Positions 37,314-46,071 of a stretch of 64,000 nt of DNA are shown here, piece after piece; positions within the stretch are counted from its first letter, which is position 1, and every line of letters begins with the position of its first letter. Made by a program: the position numbers and the translations under genes. The notes below the pieces were generated by a model. It saw only the letters and a list, made by a program, of their open reading frames with translations, did no database searches and was not told the origin of the DNA. Source of the stretch: Flavobacterium gawalongense (GTDB taxonomy: Bacteria > Bacteroidota > Bacteroidia > Flavobacteriales > Flavobacteriaceae); contig NZ_VJZP01000003.1 in assembly GCF_007097265.1 (NCBI RefSeq), positions 1 through 64,000 of the forward strand, given 5' to 3'.

Positions 37314-37698
37314 ATGAAAAAACATCTGCTTTTAATCATAATTTTTATTTCTAATTTTATTTTTTCGCAAACACCACATTTAGAAAGAACTATAAATTTA
37401 GATATAGAGAAAGGTTTGGTTACTTGCGTTTTTAAAATTTCAAATATTGACAGAAATAATTCTTATTCTATATTACTAAATAGAGGTTTTAATGTGAAAT
37501 ATTTCAAACTTAACAATCAAGTTTTAGATGCAGGCAGAAAACCAAATTATAATTCAATAGAATATGATATTTACAAATCAAATTCAACTGAAACACATAC
37601 CCTACAAAGAAAACGAAACAGATTTTTATTATAAAACCCAAATAAATTGTAACTATGATCCCTATAAAAATAAATGGATTAATAATAAGAATCATTAG
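37314..37698 (+). pseudogene. Small secreted protein interrupted by a frameshift
   Basis: The first frame gives a signal peptide (MKKHLLLIIIFISNFIFSQ) and about 75 residues of beta-type sequence (HLERTINLDIEKGLVTCVFK), then ends at 37634 in an Arg/Lys tail. One base along, the next frame reads IPYKENETDFYYKTQINCNY and ends at TAG 37696-37698, which looks like the true C-terminus. The break is at about 37580-37600. The beginning recalls the N-terminal domain of M1-type peptidases, but this is weak. The end overlaps the start of the next gene. Confidence 0.6.
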
Positions 37699-39313
37699 CT
37701 TTTTTGTTTTATTCTTTTTGATTTCTTGTGTAGCTAGCAAAAGCAAACTTGCTGAAAGAAACTACTTTAACAAGAATTATTTTTACAATGACTCCCTCAA
37801 GGTTGCCATAGATTTTGAAGATGATTTAGAGTTTTCGGACGTTTCTTTTTTGAAAACTAAAGAATACAAACAGTTTTTGAATCTTCATAAACAATTAGTA
37901 TTTAAAGATTTGTTTTTAGCCGTAAAATCGATTAAAAATGAATATGAATTATCTTTGTTCACTAATAAATTAAAGGATTTTAAAGATACTTTAATAAGTC
38001 AAAAAATAGTATTTAAAGATAGCATAAACAATACAATAATTTTTGAAAAACAAAAAGGTTTAAATAAAATTATTGGTTTTTTGAAAAATAAATCAAAAAA
38101 TAATATTTCAGACTTTTCATTGCAATTAGCCTCAAAAATCAATATGGATTCTGTGGAGAAATGGCAGTTTTCTTCTAAATCAATTTTTGAAAATTATTTT
38201 GAAAATACACATCCAAATGACCTACTGGCTCGTAAAAAATTTGACAAACAACCTTTTAAAAATTATAGAAAGGATGAATGGAGATTTGATATTGTAGCGG
38301 CTGTTAACTCATTTATTTCAAACAATATAAAATACGATTCAATAATAAAAATATACGAAAAAGTAATTAAAGAGAAATACAATCCATTTATTTCGAATAT
38401 AGCCGGTAAAGTAACTACTTATAAAAATAATTCGGTTTTTGATAAAATAGCCGAAATTGCTAAAAATAATCAAGTAATAATGCTCAATGAAAATCATTTT
38501 TACCCAAACAATCGCATTTTTTCCATGCAGATGCTTAGTGTTTTAAAACAAAATGGTTTTACACATATTTCATTAGAAGCCTTTGACCCACCAGTAGATA
38601 GCAAAATGCAATATTCGCCAAAATATGAAGACGGACAATACACCAGCGAGCCTTATTATGCCCATTTTTTAAGAAAAGCCAAAGAACTTGGCCTTGTAAT
38701 ACAAGGTCATGAAAGTTATGGCGGATGTGAAGGTAGAGATAGTAGAGAAATTGGTCAAGCAAAAAACATATATAAAATTTTGAAAGAAAAACCAGCTGCA
38801 AAAATTTTTGTTTATGTTGGTTTTGGGCATATAGAAAAAGACACTGTAATTGGTGATAAAAGAAAGAAAATGGCTTTTTATTTTAAAAAGTTATCAGGCA
38901 TTAACCCTATAACAATCAACCAAACGCTATTACATACTGATAACAAAGAAGATTTATTATTGATAGCTCGCACTATCATAAATGATAGTATTAAGAATGA
39001 ATCGTCGGCGGATTATTTTTTGGTCAATAATATAAAACCAAATTTAAAACTTATATATCCTAATGCAGTTTTTGTAAAAAGCAAAATTCAGAGTAAAAAA
39101 TTTAAAAACTACAGAAAGAAAGAGGTATTGGTAGAAATCATAAATTTTGTAGAGTATCATTTATTAAATAAATCGGCAGTACCTATTTCGAGTTTTTTAG
39201 CAACTCCAAAAAACAAAGAAATCGATTTTGAATTGCCTATTGGTAAATACCATGTTTATGTAAAAACAACTGATAATACTATTATTTATGATGATAATTT
39301 AATTGTAAATTAA
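37655..39313 (+). CDS. Large lipoprotein with a C-terminal ChaN/EreA-like (TraB/Tiki-type) domain
   Basis: 552 aa. Lipoprotein signal with lipobox LISC (Cys near residue 25). Residues about 30-260 are helical with no recognised family. About 275-420 hold IMLNENHFYPNNRIFSMQML, then ISLEAFDPP, GQYTSEPYYAHFLRKAKELG, IQGHESYGG and FVYVGFGHIEKD. The N-E-N-H-F and G-F-G-H pair is the spacing of acidic/His active-site motifs in the EreA/ChaN/Tiki superfamily, to which erythromycin esterase and heme-binding ChaN belong. A C-terminal beta tail of about 60 residues follows. Function unknown; assignment is by motif only. Confidence 0.6.
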   Translation: MIPIKINGLIIRIISFFVLFFLISCVASKSKLAERNYFNKNYFYNDSLKVAIDFEDDLEFSDVSFLKTKEYKQFLNLHKQLVFKDLFLAVKSIKNEYELSLFTNKLKDFKDTLISQKIVFKDSINNTIIFEKQKGLNKIIGFLKNKSKNNISDFSLQLASKINMDSVEKWQFSSKSIFENYFENTHPNDLLARKKFDKQPFKNYRKDEWRFDIVAAVNSFISNNIKYDSIIKIYEKVIKEKYNPFISNIAGKVTTYKNNSVFDKIAEIAKNNQVIMLNENHFYPNNRIFSMQMLSVLKQNGFTHISLEAFDPPVDSKMQYSPKYEDGQYTSEPYYAHFLRKAKELGLVIQGHESYGGCEGRDSREIGQAKNIYKILKEKPAAKIFVYVGFGHIEKDTVIGDKRKKMAFYFKKLSGINPITINQTLLHTDNKEDLLLIARTIINDSIKNESSADYFLVNNIKPNLKLIYPNAVFVKSKIQSKKFKNYRKKEVLVEIINFVEYHLLNKSAVPISSFLATPKNKEIDFELPIGKYHVYVKTTDNTIIYDDNLIVN

Positions 39314-39340
39314 CTTCTATTATTTACCATCTATATTCCC

Positions 39341-39371
39341 CCGCTAGCGCGAGCGTCCCGCTCGTGCCCAC
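39341..39371 (+). repeat. Left REP end of the RAYT element
   Basis: 31 bp, CCGCTAGCGCGAGCG to CGTGCCCAC, the exact reverse complement of 40067-40097. It contains the hairpin CGAGCG-TCC-CGCTCG and the palindrome CGCTAGCG. Confidence 0.92.
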
Positions 39372-39509
39372 AAACAAGAGCAGGAAAACAAAAGCTAAAT
39401 CTTAAAAAAGTCAAATTTTTTCTGCTTATAAAGAAAGATTTAGAAGGAATTTAATTAGTTTTTCAGCTTATAATTGGAGTGGTTTGAGTACTTAAACATA
39501 AGCAAATCT

Positions 39510-40058
39510 ATGAGCACAAAATATAAATTTGGAGAAAGTACAGGAGCTTATTTTGTAAGTTTTGCCACAGTAAATTGGATAGATGTATTTACAAGGGATG
39601 CGTATTTTGGGAATATCATTGAATCATTGGACTTTTGCAGAAAAAATAAAGCGATGGAAATTTATGGGTATTGCATTATGCCAAGCCATGTTCATTTAAT
39701 ATTTCGCTCAGGAAATGGCGATCCATCAGGATTGATGCGAGATTTCAAAGGATTCACATCAAAAAAAATGCTTCAAACAATCGAAGAAAATGCTCAAGAA
39801 AGCCGACGAGAATGGATGCTTTGGATGATGGAACGAGCAGGAAAAAAGAACAGTAATGTAACGTATAGACAGTTTTGGCAACAGGATAATCATCCAATAG
39901 AAATTTGGTCGTTGAAGGTTTTTGAACAAAAACTTAATTATATACATCACAATCCCGTCGAATCTGGTTTTGTAACTGACCCAATAGATTGGAAATATAG
40001 TAGTGCCAGAAATTATGGAAATAATGATCAAACGATTTTAGAGATAGATTTGAATTGA
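39510..40058 (+). CDS. REP-associated tyrosine transposase (RAYT, IS200/Y1 superfamily)
   Basis: 182 aa from the ATG at 39510 (MSTKYKFGESTGAYFVSF). The HUH motif is PSHVHLIFR near residue 63. The C-terminal family signature KLNYIHHNPVESGFV and WKYSSARNY are present. The single-Tyr nuclease is expected to cut and join REP hairpin DNA. The sequence looks full length and intact. Confidence 0.93.
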   Translation: MSTKYKFGESTGAYFVSFATVNWIDVFTRDAYFGNIIESLDFCRKNKAMEIYGYCIMPSHVHLIFRSGNGDPSGLMRDFKGFTSKKMLQTIEENAQESRREWMLWMMERAGKKNSNVTYRQFWQQDNHPIEIWSLKVFEQKLNYIHHNPVESGFVTDPIDWKYSSARNYGNNDQTILEIDLN

Positions 40059-40066
40059 TTTTGATA

Positions 40067-40097
40067 GTGGGCACGAGCGGGACGCTCGCGCTAGCGG
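40067..40097 (-). repeat. Right REP end of the RAYT element
   Basis: Exact reverse complement of 39341-39371. The next bases (AGGATCGTGCTCC) already belong to the truncated MOSC gene. Confidence 0.92.
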
Positions 40098-40100
40098 AGG

Positions 40101-40199
40101 ATCGTGCTCCAAACCTCGATCTGTCACTTGAGCTTCTTGCAATTTAATTCCACCTAATGATTTTACAGGATAAATCCAGATTTCTGAAAGTTGTAACAT
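40101..40199 (-). pseudogene. Severed N-terminus of a MOSC-domain (YcbX-type) gene
   Basis: ATG at 40199, then 33 codons reading MLQLSEIWIYPVKSLGGIKL and QEAQVTDRGLEHD, the MOSC_N beta-barrel start (xLxxIxIYPVKSxxG...GLxxDR). Family members continue with RRW and over 200 more residues; here the frame runs straight into the right REP and decodes as unrelated sequence. The missing part is not on the far side of the element, so it was lost, not merely separated. Confidence 0.85.
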
Positions 40200-40244
40200 A
40201 GCACTATATTTTTCCCAAAATTATAAAAACAAAGTATTCTGTTT

Positions 40245-42857
40245 TTAATAATTCAAACTCAACCCAAAACCCATTCCCATATCGCTATCATAGTGCGTTC
40301 TGATACCAAAGTTTCTTTTGATAATATATTTTAAACTAGCCATATATTCTTTATCCGTATTCCACATTAAATCCATACGTAGTCGTTTAGAAACAGGAAT
40401 GTCTTTTCGTTCGAATTGCAATCTGAAATTTCCGTCTGTAAATACTTCTGCTTGAGCTTTGATAAGCATTGGCAAGGTATATTCGACTCCGGCACTAAAA
40501 ACTGCTCGATTGTCTTTGGTGTTTGTTTGACCAAATAGATTTCTTTCCTGTTCGTCTATCCCCATTTTTCTGTAACGCCAATCAAAACCTACAAAAGGCA
40601 TTATCCATTGCATTTTGTCGATGTATCGCCCTACATGGGTTTCGGTTTCATAACCGTGGTGTTCTTTGTAACCTAAACGCCATTCGGTACCAATACTCCA
40701 ACGTGTGCTTCCTAACATCACCTCACCATCGTTTCCGTTTGTGGCAAAATCATTTTCAGCCATAAAATGAAACTCTCTATCGTCAGCAAATAATTTTCGT
40801 TGTGCCAATTTTGGATTTGGAATTTCGGGATTTGGTGCTTGATTTTCGTAACTAAAAACCCTACCCATTCCACTCATCATATGATACAAAATATGGCAAT
40901 GAAAAAACCAATCACCACTTGCATTTGCATTAAATTCTAATGTATCTGTTTCCATTGGCATAATGTCAACAATATTTTTTAATGGTGCATGATCGCCTTG
41001 TCCATTGAGCAACCTAAAATCGTGACCATGTAAGTGCATTGGGTGTCGCATCATAGAATTATTGTGTAAAACGATACGCACATTTTCCCCTTTTTTAATT
41101 AAGATTTTATCGGCTTCCGAAACTACTTTGTTGTCCAAACTCCAAACGTAGCGGCTCATATTTCCTGTTAGTTCAAACTTCAACTCTTTCACCGGCACGT
41201 CTTTTGGAAGATTGGTTTTTGTAGGCGATTTAAGCATCGCATAATTCAACGTAACGATATCAGAAAGTGCATTAGAGTCATACATGTTATGGTTTGCATG
41301 CGCATCATCCATTTTCATATCGGTTTTTTTAGCCTCCCCTCCTTCGGAGGGGTTGGGGGAGGATATTTCAGGATACATTACCACGTTCATATCCATTTGG
41401 TTAAGCGACATCTGCATTCCCATATCGTCCAAATCACCGTTCATTTTCATCATGCCGTTCATCATCTTCATTCCTTCAAAATATTTTAATTTTGGTAGAG
41501 GGGAGGCCAATTGCCTGATCCCATTACCCAGATACAGGGATGCCGATTTGGTACGATCCTCCGGTGTAACCAAAAATTCATAGGCCGTATTTTCGGCTGG
41601 AATGGTGACGATAACATCATAGGTTTCGGAAACGGCAATAAGTAATCGATCCACTTCAACGGGCTCTACGTCGTTTCCATCGTTTGCCACAACGGCGATT
41701 TTGCCACCGGCATAAGTAAGCCAAAAATTAGTTGACGCCCCGCCGTTTGAAATTCTTAAACGGGCTTTATCGCCTGCTTTAAATTGGGAAAGTTGGCTTT
41801 CGTTTTTTCCGTTAATTAAAAATTTATCGTAAGCCACATCGCTCACGTCCATGGCATTCATACGTTTCCATTCGTTTGTCAATTTGGTTTTAAAATGCCC
41901 GCTTCTTATGGCCTCTGCATAACTTTGGGTTGTTCCTTTTTTAATGGCAAACCAATCAGAAGCATTATGTAGCATTCGGTGTACGTTCTCAGGATTCATA
42001 TCCGTCCATTCACTTAAAACTAATGGAACGGTTGGCAAATCATCAATACCTTTTCTAAAATCCTCTCCCTCCGCCCTCTCCGAAGGGGAGGGAACTTTTT
42101 TGTTCATGATAAAGGAACCATACATACCAATTTGTTCCTGCAGACCGGTATGACTATGGTACCAATGCGTTCCGTGCTGAATGATTGGGAACTTGTACAA
42201 ATGCGTGGTATGGGGCTTTATGGGCATTTGCGTCAAATTGGGCACGCCATCGTATCGATTAGGTAACATTAGTCCGTGCCAATGCAAGGATGTTTCTTCG
42301 TTCAATTCATTGTGCACATAAATTTCAGCGGTATCACCTTCTGTAAATGTAAGTGTTGGCATTGGAATTTGTCCGTTTACGGCAATGGCTCTTTTAGGTT
42401 TGCCTGTAAAATTTACAATGGTGTCTCGCACATATAAATCGTATCGAACTGTTCTTGGCGGTGTGTTTTTCCCTATTCTTTTAACAGGTTCCTCTTTCAC
42501 TTTGATTTTATCTACAGGAACATTTGAATGATTTTGATGCAAATCATCACTTGCAGTTTCCGTTTGAATAACGCTTGTTTTTAAAGGCACTTCTTTTTTC
42601 ACAACTGCTTTTGGCGCTTGCTTTTTTGGAACGGATTTTTTTACAGGTTTTGCTTTTTCTTTAATTAAATCCATACCGCATTTGGGGCATTTTCCCGGTT
42701 TACTTGCATGAATTTCAGGATGCATTACACAGTTATAGGTTGCAGGCTGCACCTGGAAAATTTCCGATTTTTTAGAAATGCTTGTCTCATTCCTATTTTC
42801 TGCTTGTGCAAAGGAGTTTATTGCGAGTATAAATACTAATAGTACTGTTTTTTTCAT
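40245..42857 (-). CDS. Multicopper oxidase (CopA-like) with N-terminal metal-binding domain and C-terminal CopB-like barrel
   Basis: 870 aa. Signal peptide (1-19), then a heavy-metal-binding domain YNCVMHPEIHASKPGKCPKC with GMDL (about 40-65), a Lys/Pro-rich linker, and a three-cupredoxin oxidase (about 130-650) with all copper motifs: HWHGLMLPN, HWYHSHTG, HPMHLHGHDF and HCHILYHMMSGM. A Met/His-rich insert (MKMMNGMMKMNGDLDDMGM) lies before the last domain. Residues about 665-870 are beta-barrel-like (STRWSIGTEWRLGYKEHHGY, ending MGMGFGLSLNY), like copper-resistance protein B. Probably oxidises periplasmic Cu(I). Two in-frame palindromic inserts are listed separately. Last gene after copA and the MerC-like gene. 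Confidence 0.92.
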   Translation of the reverse strand: MKKTVLLVFILAINSFAQAENRNETSISKKSEIFQVQPATYNCVMHPEIHASKPGKCPKCGMDLIKEKAKPVKKSVPKKQAPKAVVKKEVPLKTSVIQTETASDDLHQNHSNVPVDKIKVKEEPVKRIGKNTPPRTVRYDLYVRDTIVNFTGKPKRAIAVNGQIPMPTLTFTEGDTAEIYVHNELNEETSLHWHGLMLPNRYDGVPNLTQMPIKPHTTHLYKFPIIQHGTHWYHSHTGLQEQIGMYGSFIMNKKVPSPSERAEGEDFRKGIDDLPTVPLVLSEWTDMNPENVHRMLHNASDWFAIKKGTTQSYAEAIRSGHFKTKLTNEWKRMNAMDVSDVAYDKFLINGKNESQLSQFKAGDKARLRISNGGASTNFWLTYAGGKIAVVANDGNDVEPVEVDRLLIAVSETYDVIVTIPAENTAYEFLVTPEDRTKSASLYLGNGIRQLASPLPKLKYFEGMKMMNGMMKMNGDLDDMGMQMSLNQMDMNVVMYPEISSPNPSEGGEAKKTDMKMDDAHANHNMYDSNALSDIVTLNYAMLKSPTKTNLPKDVPVKELKFELTGNMSRYVWSLDNKVVSEADKILIKKGENVRIVLHNNSMMRHPMHLHGHDFRLLNGQGDHAPLKNIVDIMPMETDTLEFNANASGDWFFHCHILYHMMSGMGRVFSYENQAPNPEIPNPKLAQRKLFADDREFHFMAENDFATNGNDGEVMLGSTRWSIGTEWRLGYKEHHGYETETHVGRYIDKMQWIMPFVGFDWRYRKMGIDEQERNLFGQTNTKDNRAVFSAGVEYTLPMLIKAQAEVFTDGNFRLQFERKDIPVSKRLRMDLMWNTDKEYMASLKYIIKRNFGIRTHYDSDMGMGFGLSLNY
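41333..41362. repeat. Palindromic repeat inserted in-frame in the oxidase gene (1)
   Basis: CCCCTCC-TTC-GGAGGGG with TTGGGGGAGG beyond. On the coding strand it reads SSPNPSEGGEA between a Met-rich segment and KKTDMKMDD. Such CCTCCGAAGGAGG palindromes are usually intergenic in Flavobacterium (from memory). Confidence 0.65.
42062..42095. repeat. Palindromic repeat inserted in-frame in the oxidase gene (2)
   Basis: CCCTCTCC-GA-A-GGGGAGGG type palindrome. The coding strand reads KVPSPSERAEGED directly before the conserved FRKGIDDLPTVPLVLSEWT. Composition (Pro/Ser/Glu/Arg, GC-rich) differs from the surrounding gene. Confidence 0.65.
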
Positions 42858-42873
42858 TTTTATATTTGATTTT

Positions 42874-43455
42874 TTAACAACATTTATCTCCTGCCTGAAT
42901 TGGAGGACACTTTACAGTTCCATAGCTACAATAAACGCAACAGTCACCCTGTTTTGGTTTTAATACAGTCTTACAATTCTCGCATTCGTAAAAGAATTGA
43001 CAAGCATCGGCAGGCATTCTTTCGTCTTTTTTACAGCCACAATTTGGACACGTCAACGTTGATTTTAGTTCTACTGAATTACCATTATAGATTACGCAAG
43101 TGTCGCATGTACCGTATAATTTATTTCTGTAATAATTAATTCCAGTTGCTAATAACAAACCAAACATCCCTATGTAAATAAAATAAGTATTGCTGTTAAA
43201 ATAATATTCGTAATAAATTAATACAACCGATGGTATGGCAATTAATAGCGGAAAAACATTCCGATGCTTTTGATAAGAAATAATTAAACCTATAATAGAA
43301 ATTAAAACCATGAAGAGAAATATCCACATTGTCCATCCGCCAAACAATTCAAAACTACCCAATCCAAATGTCGATGCTCCGAATGCAAAAAGAGGAAAAC
43401 AGCAAGGTGAAAACAGTGCTGTCGTAAAGAGACCCACTGTCCCTAATTTATCCAT
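42874..43455 (-). CDS. MerC-domain membrane protein with Cys-rich tail
   Basis: 193 aa from the ATG at 43455 (MDKLGTVGLF). Four membrane helices with FSPCCFPLFAFGAS (CCxP pair in helix 1) match MerC-type metal importers. The C-terminal cytoplasmic tail has CDTCVIYNG, CPNCGCKKDERMPADACQFFYECENC and GDCCVYCSYGTVKCPPIQ, a dozen or more Cys likely to bind zinc, copper or mercury. Between copA (gap 19 bp) and the oxidase (gap 16 bp), so translated as one operon. Confidence 0.85.
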   Translation of the reverse strand: MDKLGTVGLFTTALFSPCCFPLFAFGASTFGLGSFELFGGWTMWIFLFMVLISIIGLIISYQKHRNVFPLLIAIPSVVLIYYEYYFNSNTYFIYIGMFGLLLATGINYYRNKLYGTCDTCVIYNGNSVELKSTLTCPNCGCKKDERMPADACQFFYECENCKTVLKPKQGDCCVYCSYGTVKCPPIQAGDKCC

Positions 43456-43474
43456 ATTATTAATTATTTTCATT

Positions 43475-46012
43475 TTAAAGTTTTAAATTCCTTAATCGTA
43501 AGGCATTTGCAATTACTGAAACAGAACTAAAACTCATTGCCAAAGCGGCTATCATTGGCGAAAGCAAGACTCCAAAAAACGGATACAAAACACCCGCTGC
43601 AATTGGAATTCCTAATACATTGTAGAAAAAGGCAAAAAATAAATTTTGCTTGATATTTCGCATTACTGCATGACTTAAATTTTTGGCTTTGACTATCCCT
43701 TGCAAGTCTCCTTTTACCAAGGTAATTTTAGCACTTTCAATAGCAACATCAGTTCCGGTTCCCATAGCAATTCCGATATCGGCTTGCGCCAAAGCCGGAG
43801 CATCGTTAATTCCGTCACCTGCCATTGCAACAATTTTTCCTTCGGATTGTAATCGTTTAATTTCCTTGAGCTTGTCTTCGGGTAAACAGCCTGCTTTATA
43901 AGAGCTTAAATTCAATGTTGACGCAACTGCTTTTGCCGTATTCTCATTATCTCCGGTAAGCATTATCACTTCAACGCCTTGACGCATTAATTCTTTTATG
44001 GCTTCGACACTTGTAGCTTTTATGGCATCAGTAATTGATACGAATCCCACAGCTATTCCATCAACTGAAATATAAGAAACTGTTTTCCCTAGTTTCTGTT
44101 CTGCAATAATTTTATTTTCCAATTCATCCAAAACTGTAGCATTCACTTGCTCCATTAATTTTTTATTTCCGAGTGCCACTTTTTTATTGGTTACCGTCCC
44201 AATAACTCCTTTCCCTGAAATCGCTTCAAAATCCTTTACTTCGATTAATGAAGCATTTTTCGCTTTCGCAAAATTAACTACGGCTTGCGCCAAAGGATGT
44301 TCGCTGTACTGGTTTAAGGAAGCAATACTTTGCAATAAAGTATTTTCATCACTCTCTAATGAAAACACTTTTTCAACAGAAGGTTTTCCTTCGGTAATTG
44401 TTCCTGTTTTATCGGTTATCAAAACATTTACTTTATTCATTCTTTCCAAAGCTTCGGCGTTTTTTATCAACACCCCAGATTGTGCTCCTTTTCCAACACC
44501 CACCATGACCGACATAGGCGTCGCTAATCCCAAAGCACAAGGACAGGCAATAATCAATACCGCAATGGCATTGATAAATCCATAAACCATTGCGGGTTCA
44601 GGTCCGAATTTTGCCCAAACAAAAAAAGTGATTACCGAAACAAAGACAACAATGGGTACAAAATATTTAGCTATTTTATCTGCTAGTTTCTGAATCGGTG
44701 CTTTAGAACGGCTGGCATTATTTACCATTTGTACAATTTGTGAAAGTAAGGTTTCCGAACCCACTTTCTCGGCAATCATCACAAAGGATTTATTTCCGTT
44801 GATAGTTCCTGAACTAACGCTATCTCCTATTATTTTATCAACAGGAATGGGTTCGCCCGTAATCATCGATTCGTCGATTGCACTTTCTCCATCGGTTATT
44901 TTTCCGTCCACCGGAATTTTATCTCCTGGTTTCACGCGCAATAAGTCTCCTTTTTTGATGTCGTGAATCGAGATTACTTGGTCCTTTCCATCGATTACCA
45001 AAGTAGCTTCGGTTGGTGCTAATTTCAAGAGTTCTTTTATCGCACCACTAGTTCGACTATGTGCTCTGGCTTCGAGTAATTGTCCTAATAAGACTAATGT
45101 TAATATGACTGTCGTCGCCTCAAAATAAAGCAATACGGTCCCATCTTCCGTTCTAAATTCATTTGGAAAAATATCTGGAAAAAACATCCCAGCTAAACTA
45201 AACAAAAAGGCTACTCCAGTACCAATTCCAATAAGGGTAAACATATTGAGATTCCAAGTAACAATCGACTTCCAAGCACGTACAAAAAACATCCAACACG
45301 CATAAAAAACTACAGGAAGAGACAATCCAAACTGTACCCAATTCCACTTGGAAGCATCCATAATTCTCATTAATGGATTGTCAGAAATCATATCTGACAT
45401 GGCAATTAAGAACACCGGAACGGTACATAGTACAGCAATTTTCATTTTGCGCACTAAGTCATTATACACTTTGTTTTCTTCACTTTCGGTTGGTTCCATT
45501 GGCACTAAATCCATTCCACAAATGGGACAGGAACCGGGACCGTCTTTGATTACTTCAGGATGCATTGGACAGGTATACATTATTTTTGCCGAACTCAATT
45601 CTGGAATTTTTTCTAAATTCATTCCACAAACCGGACAACTTCCTGGTTTATCGTACACTTTCTCTCCTTCACAATGCATCGGACAATAATATTTGCCATA
45701 TGCATTACTTGGTAAAGCCACAATCTTTTTATCTTGTATTTTATTGGATTCGCAACACGATTTTGTTACTGGTTCTGTTGCTATTTTTGAGGTGATATTG
45801 GTTGGGGATTCCATAGAAATGGAATATTTACCAGCTTTGGAAAGCGTTTCTTGTAATTGGGCTGTTGGAATATGGTTTTCCATTGTTATTGTTGCTATTG
45901 GCGGATCCAAAGTAACTGTTGCTTGAATCCCATCTATAGCATTCAATGTTTTTTCGACTTTGGAACGACAACCGTCACAACTCATTCCAGTGATAATATA
46001 AGTATGTTTCAT
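43475..46012 (-). CDS. copA: Copper-exporting P1B-type ATPase CopA
   Basis: 845 aa. N-terminal HMA domain (GMSCDGCRSKVEKTL, CxxC at 11-14), then two heavy-metal-binding domains (CPMHCEGEKVYDKPGSCPVC and CPMHPEVIKDGPGSCPICGM, about 105-170). P-type ATPase core: TGEP actuator loop (MITGEPIPVDK), membrane CPC motif IIACPCALG, phosphorylation site DKTGTITEG, SEHPLA, and GDGINDAPALAQADIGIAMG. CPC plus NALRLR marks Cu(I) export (P1B-1). It moves copper from cytoplasm to periplasm, where the oxidase works. Confidence 0.95.
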   Translation of the reverse strand: MKHTYIITGMSCDGCRSKVEKTLNAIDGIQATVTLDPPIATITMENHIPTAQLQETLSKAGKYSISMESPTNITSKIATEPVTKSCCESNKIQDKKIVALPSNAYGKYYCPMHCEGEKVYDKPGSCPVCGMNLEKIPELSSAKIMYTCPMHPEVIKDGPGSCPICGMDLVPMEPTESEENKVYNDLVRKMKIAVLCTVPVFLIAMSDMISDNPLMRIMDASKWNWVQFGLSLPVVFYACWMFFVRAWKSIVTWNLNMFTLIGIGTGVAFLFSLAGMFFPDIFPNEFRTEDGTVLLYFEATTVILTLVLLGQLLEARAHSRTSGAIKELLKLAPTEATLVIDGKDQVISIHDIKKGDLLRVKPGDKIPVDGKITDGESAIDESMITGEPIPVDKIIGDSVSSGTINGNKSFVMIAEKVGSETLLSQIVQMVNNASRSKAPIQKLADKIAKYFVPIVVFVSVITFFVWAKFGPEPAMVYGFINAIAVLIIACPCALGLATPMSVMVGVGKGAQSGVLIKNAEALERMNKVNVLITDKTGTITEGKPSVEKVFSLESDENTLLQSIASLNQYSEHPLAQAVVNFAKAKNASLIEVKDFEAISGKGVIGTVTNKKVALGNKKLMEQVNATVLDELENKIIAEQKLGKTVSYISVDGIAVGFVSITDAIKATSVEAIKELMRQGVEVIMLTGDNENTAKAVASTLNLSSYKAGCLPEDKLKEIKRLQSEGKIVAMAGDGINDAPALAQADIGIAMGTGTDVAIESAKITLVKGDLQGIVKAKNLSHAVMRNIKQNLFFAFFYNVLGIPIAAGVLYPFFGVLLSPMIAALAMSFSSVSVIANALRLRNLKL

Positions 46013-46021
46013 AATTTTGAA

Positions 46022-46062
46022 TTAAAAAAAATCGGTCCCATAAAAAATTATAGAACCGATTT
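46022..46062 (-). terminator. Hairpin with T run between the triple HMBD gene and copA
   Basis: AAATCGGT (46029-46036) pairs with ACCGATTT (46055-46062). On the minus strand the stem is followed by eight T, the form of an intrinsic terminator, ending only 10 nt before the copA ATG. Confidence 0.65.
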
Positions 46063-46071
46063 GAAAGAATT

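Larger units (their letters stand above)
39341..40097 (+). mobile_element. REP-flanked RAYT element (REPtron-like)
   Basis: 757 bp bounded by perfect 31-bp inverted REP sequences with one transposase gene between them. This is the known layout of REP-associated tyrosine transposases. It sits exactly at the break of a MOSC-domain gene (40101-40199). Confidence 0.85.
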
